Part shown: piece by piece, positions 55,445-64,000 of the stretch
Layout: every line of letters begins with the position of its first letter
How positions within the stretch are numbered: position 1 is the first letter of the stretch
Source: Wyeomyia smithii
Lineage: Eukaryota; Arthropoda; Insecta; Diptera; Culicidae
Direction: 5' to 3'
DNA length: 64,000 bases
Assembly (NCBI RefSeq): GCF_029784165.1
Contig: NC_073695.1
Coordinates: 12,003,786 to 12,067,785, forward strand
Position numbers and translations under genes: made by a program
Notes under the pieces: model-generated
Database searches by the model: none
What the model was told of the DNA's origin: nothing
Seen by the model: only the letters and a program-made list of their open reading frames with translations

Positions 55445-56054
55445 TTTTTGGATTTTTTATCTTTATTCTTCTTTTATTCTTCTTTATTTGTAAAAAATTC
55501 ATCTGACAAAAATAGTCTTCAACTTAAAAACTACGACGAACTCTCATTGCGAAATTGTGTGATGGTGTGCCAAAATCAAAAAGGTCTTCCACTTTGGAGA
55601 ATGATCGAATACAGCAAGCTAACGGGTCGTTAAATCCGAAATTAGTACGGTGAAAGCTAGGTTGTAGCAGTCCAGTAGAGTGAAGAAGGCGCTGTGAAGC
55701 CCGGAAATTCAATTTGGAAAGGATATTTGGTGAATCGATTTCAGAGTTCAGAACTTTAGCTACGAACACCGCTTGTTGAACTTCTCTGCGCCGTTGCAAT
55801 GTGTCAATCCCAAGAAGACGACAACGGTCAGGATATGGAGGTAGGTTAATCGGGTCACGCCACGGAAGATTTCTTAACGCAACTCGCACGAATCTTTTCT
55901 GCACTCGCTCAAGTCGCAAATTCCAGACTAGTTGTTGAGGACACCAAACCAAGCTAGCATTTTCGAGGAGTGGCCGAACGAGAGCACAATACAACGCCTT
56001 CATGCAATGGGGGTCCCTGAAGTCGCGAGCAATTTTCGAAACGAAACCAAGTTG
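55445..56054 (-). pseudogene. 5'-truncated non-LTR retrotransposon: C-terminal end of the reverse transcriptase protein
   Basis: The minus-strand frame from 56054 to the stop at 55524-55526 encodes about 175 residues. ARDFRDPHCMKALYCALVRP starts the region after the RT palm. LENASLVWCP, RVQKRFVRVAL and YPDRCRLLGIDTLQRRR follow, then a C-terminal half that ends in FAMRVRRSF. This is the thumb and C-terminal extension of I/LOA/R1-Jockey-type LINEs. The catalytic domain is missing, so the copy is 5'-truncated and dead, although the retained frame has no stop. An A-rich tail with AATAAAAG-type repeats runs from 55523 down to about 55445. It is of the same family type as the fragment at 63658-63999: both contain DRCRLLGIDTL followed by RR. 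Confidence 0.88.
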
Positions 56055-56695
56055 TCAAAATATTATTGAAATTATCATCAGATCTTTCAAGATTAACTGA
56101 AAGTTTGTTTGAAAATTGAATATATTGAGACATTATTGCAATTTTATCTTCGTTTTAAATTGAGTAAATGGTGATGTCAACCTTCCTTAATTTGTTACCG
56201 TTATTATTCTTTTTTTTTTCGATTAAAACTGAAGCTCTGTAACCATCTCAATGCGATGGTAAAAAATTGTGATGCCTATATTGTGTTTTATTTCAGAGCT
56301 CATTCGAGTTATAGCCGTAAAACCACTGTTATTTGATTACATATGAATATTATAACATTATATTCGACTGAAGCATCCTGTTTTAAAAAATCAATCAAAA
56401 TACATTGAATAATTTTATTTTTCATCATAAACCTTCCAACAGTGTGACATGTAAATTTCGGTGAGGTTCTTAGCTGTCAAAGAATACCTAGGATACTTGA
56501 CTTTAAACTGTATCAACTTTCTTTCGTTTTAAATTAAAATATTTATCGGATATGTATTGCGCACTAGGCAATTTTTATATATTTTTTGTTATCATTTTAT
56601 GTATTACCAGGATTATTCAAAAATATCCTCCGTTAAAATAATTAATAGTTTTAAATATTTAAAAGTTTTAACAAAGTTCTCATTTCGAAGATTCT
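56055..56695. other. No gene recognised
   Basis: AT-rich flank between the LINE fragment and the pyrimidine tract. Confidence 0.5.
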
Positions 56696-57653
56696 TTCCA
56701 TTTTCCTCTCTCGGTTTAAATCTAATTCTCCACCTCTGAAATCTCCAATTCTCTCTATCTTTTCGCTTCTTTCTCTATCTCTCTCCTTTCATATATTTTA
56801 TTCTCGTCATTAATATTTTTCGGTGGCATGTCTTCCTCTCCTCCTAACGCATTCTTTCCTTCTCTCTCTGTCTCTATCGGCTATCACTCTCTATCTATTA
56901 CTTACTGTCACACTTTGTTCAACTCATAACCTTTTTTAATCAATCTTTCTAAAGCCTATTCCTCCTTTTCTCTACCTATAGCCTAACCCTCTCTCTAGCT
57001 TATTTATCGATCTTGACTGTTTTTTCGCTCTCTCCCATCTTTATTTTTCTCTCTAGTTTTTTCCTCTTTTTTCTCTTTCTTTGTATCTTTTCCTACTCTA
57101 GCCATCATTCAATTCCAATGATCTCTCTAGCCAATCTATTTGTTTAGCGCTCTATTTCCCTTATCTCTTACTCTCCAGCCAATCTCTCTTTTTGCGCTTT
57201 CCTCTTTCTCTTTTTTGCTCTAGCCTATCTCTCTTTCTAACTGTACCCCTTTTTTCAGCTTAATTTCCTATCTCCTTATTATTTTACCTTCTCTCTCAAG
57301 GCCACCTATCTCACCCATCAAAACCTTTTCTGGTCAGCCCTTTTTCTACCCTTTTTTTGCTATCCCTTTCTCTCACGGTTTTTTCTCTTACTCATCCATC
57401 ACTATCATTGACCCATTTCCTTTCTACCTTTTTTTTTCATTGTCTCGATATCTATTTTGCTTTTCGTTTTTCTCTTACTATTCTATTTTTTCTTTTTAGT
57501 CTAGCCTATCCGTCTGACCAGCTCTTGTCTTTGACTTGGCTTTTTGTTTCCAACTTATTCCTCTTTTTCTCTAGTTTATCCTTCTAACTTTTCCTTAGTT
57601 TATACTACCCGTCTCTATTCTCTTCATCTCTTTATTTTATCCATTTCTCTAGC

Positions 57654-57657
<4 letters not shown>

Positions 57658-57686
<29 letters not shown>
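57658..57686 (+). repeat. (TC)n microsatellite
   Basis: Twelve to fourteen pure TC units. Confidence 0.95.
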
Positions 57687-57691
<5 letters not shown>

Positions 57692-58004
57692 ATTCTCTCT
57701 AAAGCCCATTTTTGTCTCTAGCCTCTTTCTTTCTCCCTTACTCACTTTCTCTCTGGCTCTCTCAGTCTCTCTCTCTCTATGTCTTTCTCTTTCTTTTTCT
57801 GTCTCTCTCTCTTTTTCTGTTTCTCTGCCTTTTTTCTCTCATTTTTTTTTCTATTTTAATCTACTATATATCTATTTCTTTCTCACTATCATGCTCTCTC
57901 TCTTCCACTCCCCTTCTCTCTCATTATTTCTCTCACTCTCTCTCTCGCTCTCACTCCCTTTTTCTCTCTCTATCTCTCTTCGTCTCTCTCTGCCGCTCTC
58001 TCTT

Positions 58005-58112
58005 TTTCTTTCTTTGTCTCTCTTTCTTTGTCTCTCTTTCTTTGTCTCTCTTTCTTTGTCTCTCTTTCTTTGTCTCTCTTTCTTTGTCTCTCTTTCTTTG
58101 TCTCTCTTTCTT
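58005..58112 (+). repeat. 14-bp tandem repeat TCTCTCTTTCTTTG
   Basis: About seven and a half nearly perfect copies. Because 14 is not a multiple of three, all three frames read through it in turn. Confidence 0.95.
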
Positions 58113-58239
58113 TTTCTGTCTCTCTTTTTCTGTTTGTCTGTCTCTTTTTCAGTCTCTCTGTCTCTTTTTCTGTCGCTCTGCCTCTCTTTCTACTCCATCT
58201 ATCTATTACTCTCTCTAACCTTTCTCTCTCTCGCTCTAA

Positions 58240-58895
58240 TAGATCGCTCTCTCTAGTGGGTGTGTCTCTCTCTTTAATAGGTCTCTCTCTCTCTCTCTTT
58301 AATAGGTCTCTCTCTCTCTCTAGTAGGTCTCTCTTTTTCTCTCTTTACTCTATCTATTTCTTTCTTTCTAGCCTCTCTCTCTATTAGATCTTTCTCTCTG
58401 TAGTAAGTGTGTCTCTTTCTCTAATAGGTCTCTCTTTCTACTAGGTCTCTCGCTCTCTAGTAGGTGTGTCTCTTTCTCTACTAGGTCTCTCTCGCTCTAT
58501 CCAGTAGGTCTCTCTCTTATTAGTAATTCTCTTTCTTTAGTAAGTCTCTCTCTCTCTCTCTAGTAGGTCTCTCTCTTTATAGTAGGTCTCTCTTTCTCTA
58601 GTAGGTGTGTCTCTTTCTCTAATAGGTCTCTCTCTCTAGAAGATCTCTGTCTCAAGAAGGTCTCTCTCTTTCTAGTAGGTCGCCCTCTATTGGGCCTCTC
58701 TCAATAGTAGGTGTGTCTTTTTCTCCAAAAGGTCTCTCTCTCCAGTAGGTCTCTTTCTCTTTAATAGGGCTCTCTCTCTCTTTAGTAATTCTCTTTCTCT
58801 AGTAGGTGTCTCTCTCTCTCTGTAGTAGGTCTCTCTCTCTCTAGTAGGTCTCTTTTTCTATAGTAGGTCTCTCTTTCTAGTAGGTCTCTAGTAAG
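58240..58895 (+). repeat. TAGTAGGTCTCTCTCTCT minisatellite, ~30 units
   Basis: Units of 15-30 bases start with TAGTAGGT or TAATAGGT and end in a variable CT run. A higher-order pair, TAGTAGGTGTGTCTCTTTCT followed by CTAATAGGTCTCTCT, recurs at about 58255, 58405, 58455, 58605 and 58700. The repeat ends sharply at TCTAGTAAGTAAGC (58895). Confidence 0.9.
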
Positions 58896-59230
58896 TAAGC
58901 TTAACATTTGATTTCGCCCATGTCTTTCTTTTTAGCTTCCTCCTCTTTCTCGGTTTCTTTCGCTCTCCAATCCGTTTTTCTCTGTCTCCTACTTATCCTT
59001 TTTGATATTTTCTCATTTTGATTCTTTCCGATTCACCCATATCTCTCTGATTCAAATATTTCTAGCCTATCGCTTTGTCTTGGCTATTCTTTTTTCTCCA
59101 GCCTATCCATTTGTGATTCTGTATTGTTTTTTTTTTGTTTCTTTTCCTCTCTTTCTCCCCATTTTTGTTTATTTACCACTTTCCGTCATAATAGTCTCAC
59201 TCTGGTTTATCTCTGCTTTTTGCTATAATC

Positions 59231-59594
59231 TGTGAGTTACATTGAAACAGGAGAGCAATATCTCTACTCTTGATATAAGGAGTTACAGAATATGTTGTGG
59301 TAATGTTAGGAGTTGTCGAATAAGTTAAAGTGGCAGGCATAAATAAATCAGTTCAATTTCTGTTTAGATAGAAATATATAAATATATGTAAAGACTTACC
59401 CGGATTGTATCCATCCCAAAAGGTTGAAATTTTCGAAGGTTTTTCTATGATTTAAACTATGAATGAACCATCAGGGCAGCTCAAAGAGCTTGGTATATCA
59501 CGTTCGCTCCAGCGAGGTTGTCCGGACTCTTATAATTACCTGAAAAGAGAAATAATTCAATAGGTTAGATCATTTTGTCAAGTAGAGTTTAATT
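59231..59594. other. No gene recognised
   Basis: AT-rich DNA after the pyrimidine tract; a donor-like or element boundary is not evident. Confidence 0.45.
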
Positions 59595-59599
59595 ACAAA

Positions 59600-59830
59600 A
59601 TTGTGTGGTCTAAATGAAATAATCCTTTAAGTTTAGCGGTCGAGGATACGAAAAATGAACGAGAATAGAAGGTGTGACCTAGACTCTGAAAAATTTTCCC
59701 GATCAGAGGAAACTCGAACCCGCAATCTCCGATGTCTCCGGCATGATGTTTTTTTTTTGCAAACAGACTACTGGAAAGATAATTTTCCGTAATACCCATA
59801 CCGAATCACCTCTTCTATTGTGTCTCGCTC
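59600..59830 (-). mobile_element. tRNA-like repeat, inverted pair member 1
   Basis: On the minus strand it reads TTTCCAGTAG, CATCATGCCGGAGACATCGG, then GATTGCGGGTTCGAGTTTCC, which contains a B-box-like GGTTCGAGTTTCC, and then TTCGTTCATTTTTCGTATCC. The A box is not convincing. It aligns block by block with 60110-60310 in the opposite orientation. It is probably an old tRNA-derived SINE. Confidence 0.5.
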
Positions 59831-60109
59831 CTAGCACGTCACGATCAACCACACTCACTGCCTTGTGGGAGTTATTTTTGTAACTGAAAGAGTGTGTCTC
59901 TTCCCACACTGAGTGTGGCGAATTACCATATCTATGACCTGTACGTAATCGAGACGCTCAGTTTGTGGCGTTCCTTGCCGAACGCGTTTGACGGAAGAGC
60001 TTCGTTTTGCTGCGATTATTTTACGAACCATCTTTATTTTTTGTCTCATGGCTACATTTTTAATTTAGCAAAGCGAAAAACGTATGTGGGTTTACCAGGA
60101 TACGACAAA

Positions 60110-60310
60110 TGAATTAGAATACAAGGTTAGTAGTAGACGGTGTTCTGTATTAGTCTCAGGGGAACTTACCTTCCCAGTAGATAAATTGGTGAAAAACAGC
60201 ATGACATTGGGGATTGCGGGCAGAAGTCCCGTCCCGTTTTTTATGTCTGAGCTACATCTTCTGTTTTCGTTCATTTTTTGTACCCTCGTAAAACTACATA
60301 ACGGGTGACA
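60110..60310 (+). mobile_element. tRNA-like repeat, inverted pair member 2
   Basis: CTTCCCAGTAGATAAATTGG, CAGCATGACATTGGGGATTG, CGGGCAGAAGTCCC, then TTCGTTCATTTTTTGTACCC follow the order of 59600-59830 in inverse. The B box has decayed. Together the two form a palindrome of about 700 bases with a 280-base spacer. Confidence 0.5.
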
Positions 60311-61900
60311 ACTAAAATTTAAATTTTTTCCCTAGGCTCTCTTGCTACACAACAAACACGATCGGAGAGAAATGAGAGAATGTATATGTGAGCTCTTTTT
60401 CTCCTTTTTATGCCAGAATTTTGTTTTGTTTAAAATGGAGTCGAAACAGGTAGCATTGCGCAGGCGCAATTTACATTTCTAATTGAACTGCACAAAAAAA
60501 ATCACGGTAAACTAAATTGAACTCTGTAAGTGGTGACTTTTTTGAGTAATCCCAAGTTTCTTATTATGAACACTAGGGTGGCAATGTCTCATGCAAAATG
60601 ATCTGCGCAAAATTTCAGCTCAATCGAAGATGATTTAGAGGTGCCTCGAAAATTTACCAAGGGGGGAGAACATGAAATTGGAAAAATCGAATTTTTTTTT
60701 CGATGCCAAATGACTTAACTTTCTGTTGCCAATGCCGCCATTTGGCGGGCTTCAGTCGAAGTTCTAGAGAGCTTCAATAAATACTTAAAAAGTGTTTTTA
60801 ATTATTCATAGTGATTTTATCGAAGCTCGTCTAGCAATTAACTTGGACACTAGAGGGTTAAAAATGCATAAAACGGCGAGATCTAGTGTTATATTCAAAA
60901 TAAAAAAATTTTGGCTTAAAATCGACCTTCGGGCATATTCTAAAACTGGCTTCTAAAATGTCCCACAACTCGTTCCCAGATGCAAATTATTTAATGTTCA
61001 TTAGGGGCCATCCACATACCACGTGGACAGATTTTTAACGATTTTAAGTGAATGTATTCTTCTGAATTTTATATCTGTCAGAAAAAAGACTACTGGGAAT
61101 ACATTCGTACTCCGAAATTGCTAATATGTACATGAACTCTTTCTAATTCAAAATCTCGATCTTGTTTCTAAACATATGCTTTGCTCGCAACCTTGTGTTT
61201 TAAAATATGCTCGATTTAGACCACTTTTTCTGTTACTTGAGCGACTTCTGTTACTCTAGCGACTTGTAAAAATATAAGTATCGAAAACTTTTTTCAAACA
61301 AAAGCTGCCAACAAAATAATGAAATTTTATTGGTCGGTCCCGAAACAGAGAGGTACCATCAAAACGTATCACTGTGTATTCTCAAATTGGAAGGGTATTA
61401 CTGCTTATGTAACAGTGTTTCGGAAATAAGTTCATCAACAGCTTGGAATATGGAAAGTAACCATTTGCGTTGAAATTCTTGTAATGAGAGTTACCTTCAG
61501 AAAACAACAATCTATTATCGGCCGAATTTTGGTATTTTAGTTTGGTGAGAATGTTTAAAACCTCACACCTTATTTTCGAAATAAGTAGTTTTATAGGAAT
61601 CTCTTCACAAAATCACAAAATAATTTCATATTTTTATAAGTTATGCTGGTGGGATGGAAAATTTTTCAAGTTTCTACTCAGTTAAACATTAAACAAATGC
61701 TGCCTGGCTTACGATAAAGTTCGGCCCCTCATACAAATATGATCTTTGGCCTAGAAGATTAAGAGTTCCTCTCGGGAAATAGAAGGTTGTGCCTTTAAAA
61801 ATAGCTTATGTTTCTCAACTAGAAATTTAGAGAAAAAACTAAAAATGATCTTCGAAGAACAAGAACATGAGTGCAGAAAAACACGATAGAATGAAACTTA
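60311..61900. other. No gene recognised
   Basis: AT-rich throughout. No frames of note, no element ends found. Confidence 0.45.
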
Positions 61901-62902
61901 AAAAAATATATAAAAAATGTGTATTTTAAGTTGTTTGATGCTATTCCGGGTTTCTAACACCGCCATCCACTTTCGACCGCAGAACAGATGTTTGTCTCCA
62001 GTAGAAAATAAAACAAAGATGAAGGGAAAAAGTCATTTCCAATTCAGCATCGCAGGCAATCCGGTAGCGCCAACAAGACCCTTAGCCTTTCCCACTTGCG
62101 ACGACAAGTGGTTATCGGCTAAGGGCAACAAGTGCATGCTTCGTATCCAGTTTCGAAAATAAATCTTACATCGAAGTGGTTGACACGCTGATCATCGTTG
62201 AATTTTACGACTTTAGTGAGTGTTATTTTTTTCTTTCACTAACCAACACGAAGAGAGAGAAAGGCGTTCAGTTCATATCGTAGCGGCTCGCACTGCTTCG
62301 AATCAGAATCGAGTAACTTTCCAGAATGTTACATAACCGAAATTCAATCAGTATTTCAGGTTGCCAACACGCACCGTTTCCCATAAATTTGCCTATCGAC
62401 ACGGTCGATGTAAAGCACCGCACAGCCTGTCCTTTTTGCCTACACGGACCAAATTGCATTGCGAGCACAACCGTCCATTCGTCCCTCCAACACGTTGCGT
62501 TGCGTTGCACCGCCCCATATACGGGATAATGGATGGAAAACAAAATCCCGAGCACCAGAGTACCAGCCCATTCGACGCATAATTCGATACTGAAATAAAC
62601 ATAAATAAATAGTCAGCAGGAAACGAACGCAACGCGGGAAGGTGCGACGCGAGAAAGCCCGCTAGCAGTGACAAATTGAAACCGATATCGTTAATATGCA
62701 TTAACAGCAGCGGTATAACAGAACTGTTTCGGCAGCTGCACCGGCATAAATCTTAATCCCTGGAAGCGGAAGGGTTGAACCTTGGTGTGGATCAATTTAG
62801 CAGCTCCTCGCGATAACTAGTCGCAAATCCACACGCTGTAAGCCTCGCTGTAAATATAATTAAAAATTTGCGGCTACGAGCAACCCGCACCAGATTACAC
62901 CC
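61901..62902. other. GC-richer unique DNA, possible 5' UTR of the exon at 62903
   Basis: The composition changes at about 61930 and becomes CpG-bearing from 62350. Overlapping frames on both strands (62268-62701) have no recognisable domain. A plus-strand transcript leading into the ATG at 62903 would include its 3' part. Confidence 0.3.
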
Positions 62903-62937
62903 ATGGCCAGTAACCAGTTCAGTGATACGAACTGCAG
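62903..62937 (+). CDS. Candidate first coding exon of an unidentified host gene
   Basis: The ATG at 62903 sits in a good start context (ACACCCATGG) and encodes MASNQFSDTNC plus two bases of a further codon. The exon ends ACTGCAG at 62937, directly followed by GTAAGTGG, a perfect CAG|GTAAGT donor. All eleven codons end in bases favoured by mosquito genes (GCC, AAC, CAG, TTC, ACG, TGC). I do not recognise the peptide. The downstream exon is not certain. An acceptor-like TTTTCCATTGCAG ends at 63163, but splicing to it gives a stop after 26 codons in total, so the true next exon probably lies beyond the window. The evidence is a start codon, codon use and a donor site, on only 35 bases. Confidence 0.4.
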
Positions 62938-63570
62938 GTAAGTGGCTCTCCGGTGCTAGAATTGCCTGCCCCGAGATCAGCTGGTCGGCATCTTTCCGTC
63001 GGTGAGCCCGTTAAATATTACATAAATATGTGTCCTGCAGTTGGTGATTCGGAATCTTACGCACCATTGGCCGGCCGCCTTTTGCGTACAAGAGTTAAGC
63101 CAGCTGAATTCGTTTGCAATCACCGCCGGTTCGAGGTTTAAGGTTTGGATTTTTCCATTGCAGTGATCCTACCCCGGTGGGGAAAGGGCCAAACACGTTT
63201 CCAGGGTGAAATATTTGCATATCAAGCGGATGGCAAGGAAGCCTTGCAGGGTTCAGAAAAAGATTTGGATGTGGAATTTTCCAACACGAGGTTGGCGTGT
63301 GTGATCAGGTTTTGGGGTTAATCCGATTCCAGTGGAAGTTTACGGCCGATTGTGGAACGGTTTGTCAACCTGCCTTAGCGAGGATGCTCGATTGATTTAT
63401 TCTTTGTTGGTTGCGTTACGTGGTGATGGTTTGAATATTCACGTACATCATTGGAAATTCCAAGACACGTGACCATCATCAACAACATCAGATTTTCGGA
63501 ACTTAGATAAACGGTAGTGCTTTTATTGTTGATTTCTAATGAGACAATAGTTTTACTAGACTTCCTACTA
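62938..63570. other. Possible intron sequence
   Basis: GC-richer at first, with one acceptor-like site (63163), then AT-rich. A plus-strand frame at 62953-63141 has no domain and begins inside the putative intron. Confidence 0.3.
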
Positions 63571-63657
63571 TTTTTTTTATTTATTTATTTTTTTTTTTAT
63601 TTATTTTGTTTATTTATTCATCGGACTGAATGTGTCTGAATGAATGCTTAAAATTAA
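63570..63657 (-). repeat. A-rich (TAAA)n-like 3' tail of a LINE
   Basis: T-rich on the plus strand (TTTATTTATTTATT-type, 63570-63625). On the minus strand it follows the stop of the adjacent reverse transcriptase fragment by about 35 bases. Such A-rich or TAAA-repeat tails terminate non-LTR insertions. The extent of the poly-T and TTTA mixture suggests post-insertion slippage. Confidence 0.8.
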
Positions 63658-63999
63658 TTAACTAAACATAATTTGGTTGGCAGATGCAGTTACACGTTGT
63701 CGGAACAAATAGGACGGCTCGTTAAAACTAAATAAATTTGCATGTCGGTTAAACTGGCGAACCATCGAAGCTAAAGGCGAGTTGGCAGCATATTGTGTCG
63801 AATAATTTCCTTCCTGCAACATCATTCTCGGTCGCAAAGCTCGCGTGGGAGCATAAAAACCAATCTGTGACAGTAGATCTGGTGCATCGTACTCGCCAGT
63901 CAGTAATTTGGAGATAAAACTGACCTGGGACACATGCCTCCGTTTGTCAAGCGTATCTATGCCCAGTAACCGACAGCGATCTGCATACGGTGTTAAAAA
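63658..63999 (-). pseudogene. Non-LTR retrotransposon reverse transcriptase, C-terminal end, continues past the window edge
   Basis: The minus-strand frame is open from the window edge to the stop at 63658-63660. It reads TPYADRCRLLGIDTLDKRR, then VSFISKLLTGEYDAPDLLSQ, and a C-terminal segment ending LFRQRVTASANQIMFS. This is the conserved C-terminal extension of I/LOA/R1-Jockey-type ORF2, homologous to 55524-56054. The catalytic domain, if present, lies outside the window, so whether this copy is intact cannot be judged. The frame shown has no stop or shift. The A-rich tail at 63570-63657 marks the 3' end. Confidence 0.88.
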
Positions 64000-64000
64000 C

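Larger units (their letters stand above)
56696..59230 (+). repeat. 2.5-kb pyrimidine-rich tract
   Basis: The plus strand is overwhelmingly C and T. The outer parts (56700-57650 and 58900-59230) are degenerate, with recurring CTAGCCTATCTCTCTTT words. The core (57650-58900) is more regular and holds three different repeat types (listed separately). Such strand asymmetry can adopt H-DNA and is hard to replicate and to assemble. Long Ser/Leu/Phe-only frames here (57712-58387) are translation of the repeat and not proteins. Confidence 0.9.

Noticed and set aside
57712..58387. Long Ser/Leu/Phe-rich reading frames
   Set aside because: Direct translation of CT-rich tandem repeats; all three frames are open for the same reason.

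Overview
The window looks like accessory, gene-poor sequence from a culicine mosquito, most likely Aedes. The grounds are the AT-rich intergenic texture, a Jockey-clade non-LTR retrotransposon of the kind common in Aedes, a tRNA-derived SINE resembling Feilai, and a dense load of short inverted-repeat elements inserted at TA. The species call is an inference from element types. No complete host protein-coding gene can be supported; the window may be intergenic or lie inside a very large intron.

Layout. 1-3.9 kb: inverted-repeat elements (1414-2290; 2619-2842) in otherwise featureless DNA. 3919-8097: one full-span Jockey element with 14-bp target duplications, an Inr+DPE promoter, an intact ORF1 (nucleocapsid-like, three zinc knuckles), a broken ORF2 (endonuclease largely deleted, reverse transcriptase with one stop) and a 37-nt poly(A). 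9.4-14.6 kb: a 62-bp tandem duplication, a composite inverted-repeat element, a 2-kb TA-flanked element and an adjoining hairpin element. 14.7-15.8 kb: a highly degenerate CTGGTTT-type repeat. 17-22.7 kb: a CAATTG palindrome cluster, then more GC-rich, apparently single-copy DNA with possible untranslated exons. 22.8-31.7 kb: copies of a family with GACGTAGAACTACG ends, a TG-rich minisatellite, an RTE relic, two tRNA-derived SINEs and a 5'-truncated LINE. 32.5-34.8 kb: GC-richer unique DNA. 35.6-41.1 kb: the larger copy of a CCCAAGTAACA element, another SINE and a degenerate satellite built on GTCACNGTGAC. 42.2-48.6 kb: three inverted-repeat elements nested inside each other, themselves inside a ~130-bp repeat array, followed by a foldback element with ~530-bp arms. 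48.7-55 kb: a TA microsatellite, GC-richer DNA with one long ORF, a hairpin and another TA element. 55.4-56.05 kb and 63.6-64 kb: 3' ends of related non-LTR reverse transcriptases on the minus strand. 56.7-59.2 kb: a 2.5-kb pyrimidine-rich tract. 62.9 kb: a short ATG exon with a consensus splice donor, the best candidate for part of a host gene.

The recognisable genes do not form a pathway; they are parts of selfish elements. The Jockey copy could still supply ORF1 protein but not a working ORF2 protein. The main story is insertion history: at two places the pre-insertion site can be reconstructed from a paralogous repeat or from target duplications. I see no CRISPR array, rRNA, functional tRNA gene or bacterial-type operon. 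All repeat boundaries were found by eye and are approximate unless a target duplication is stated.
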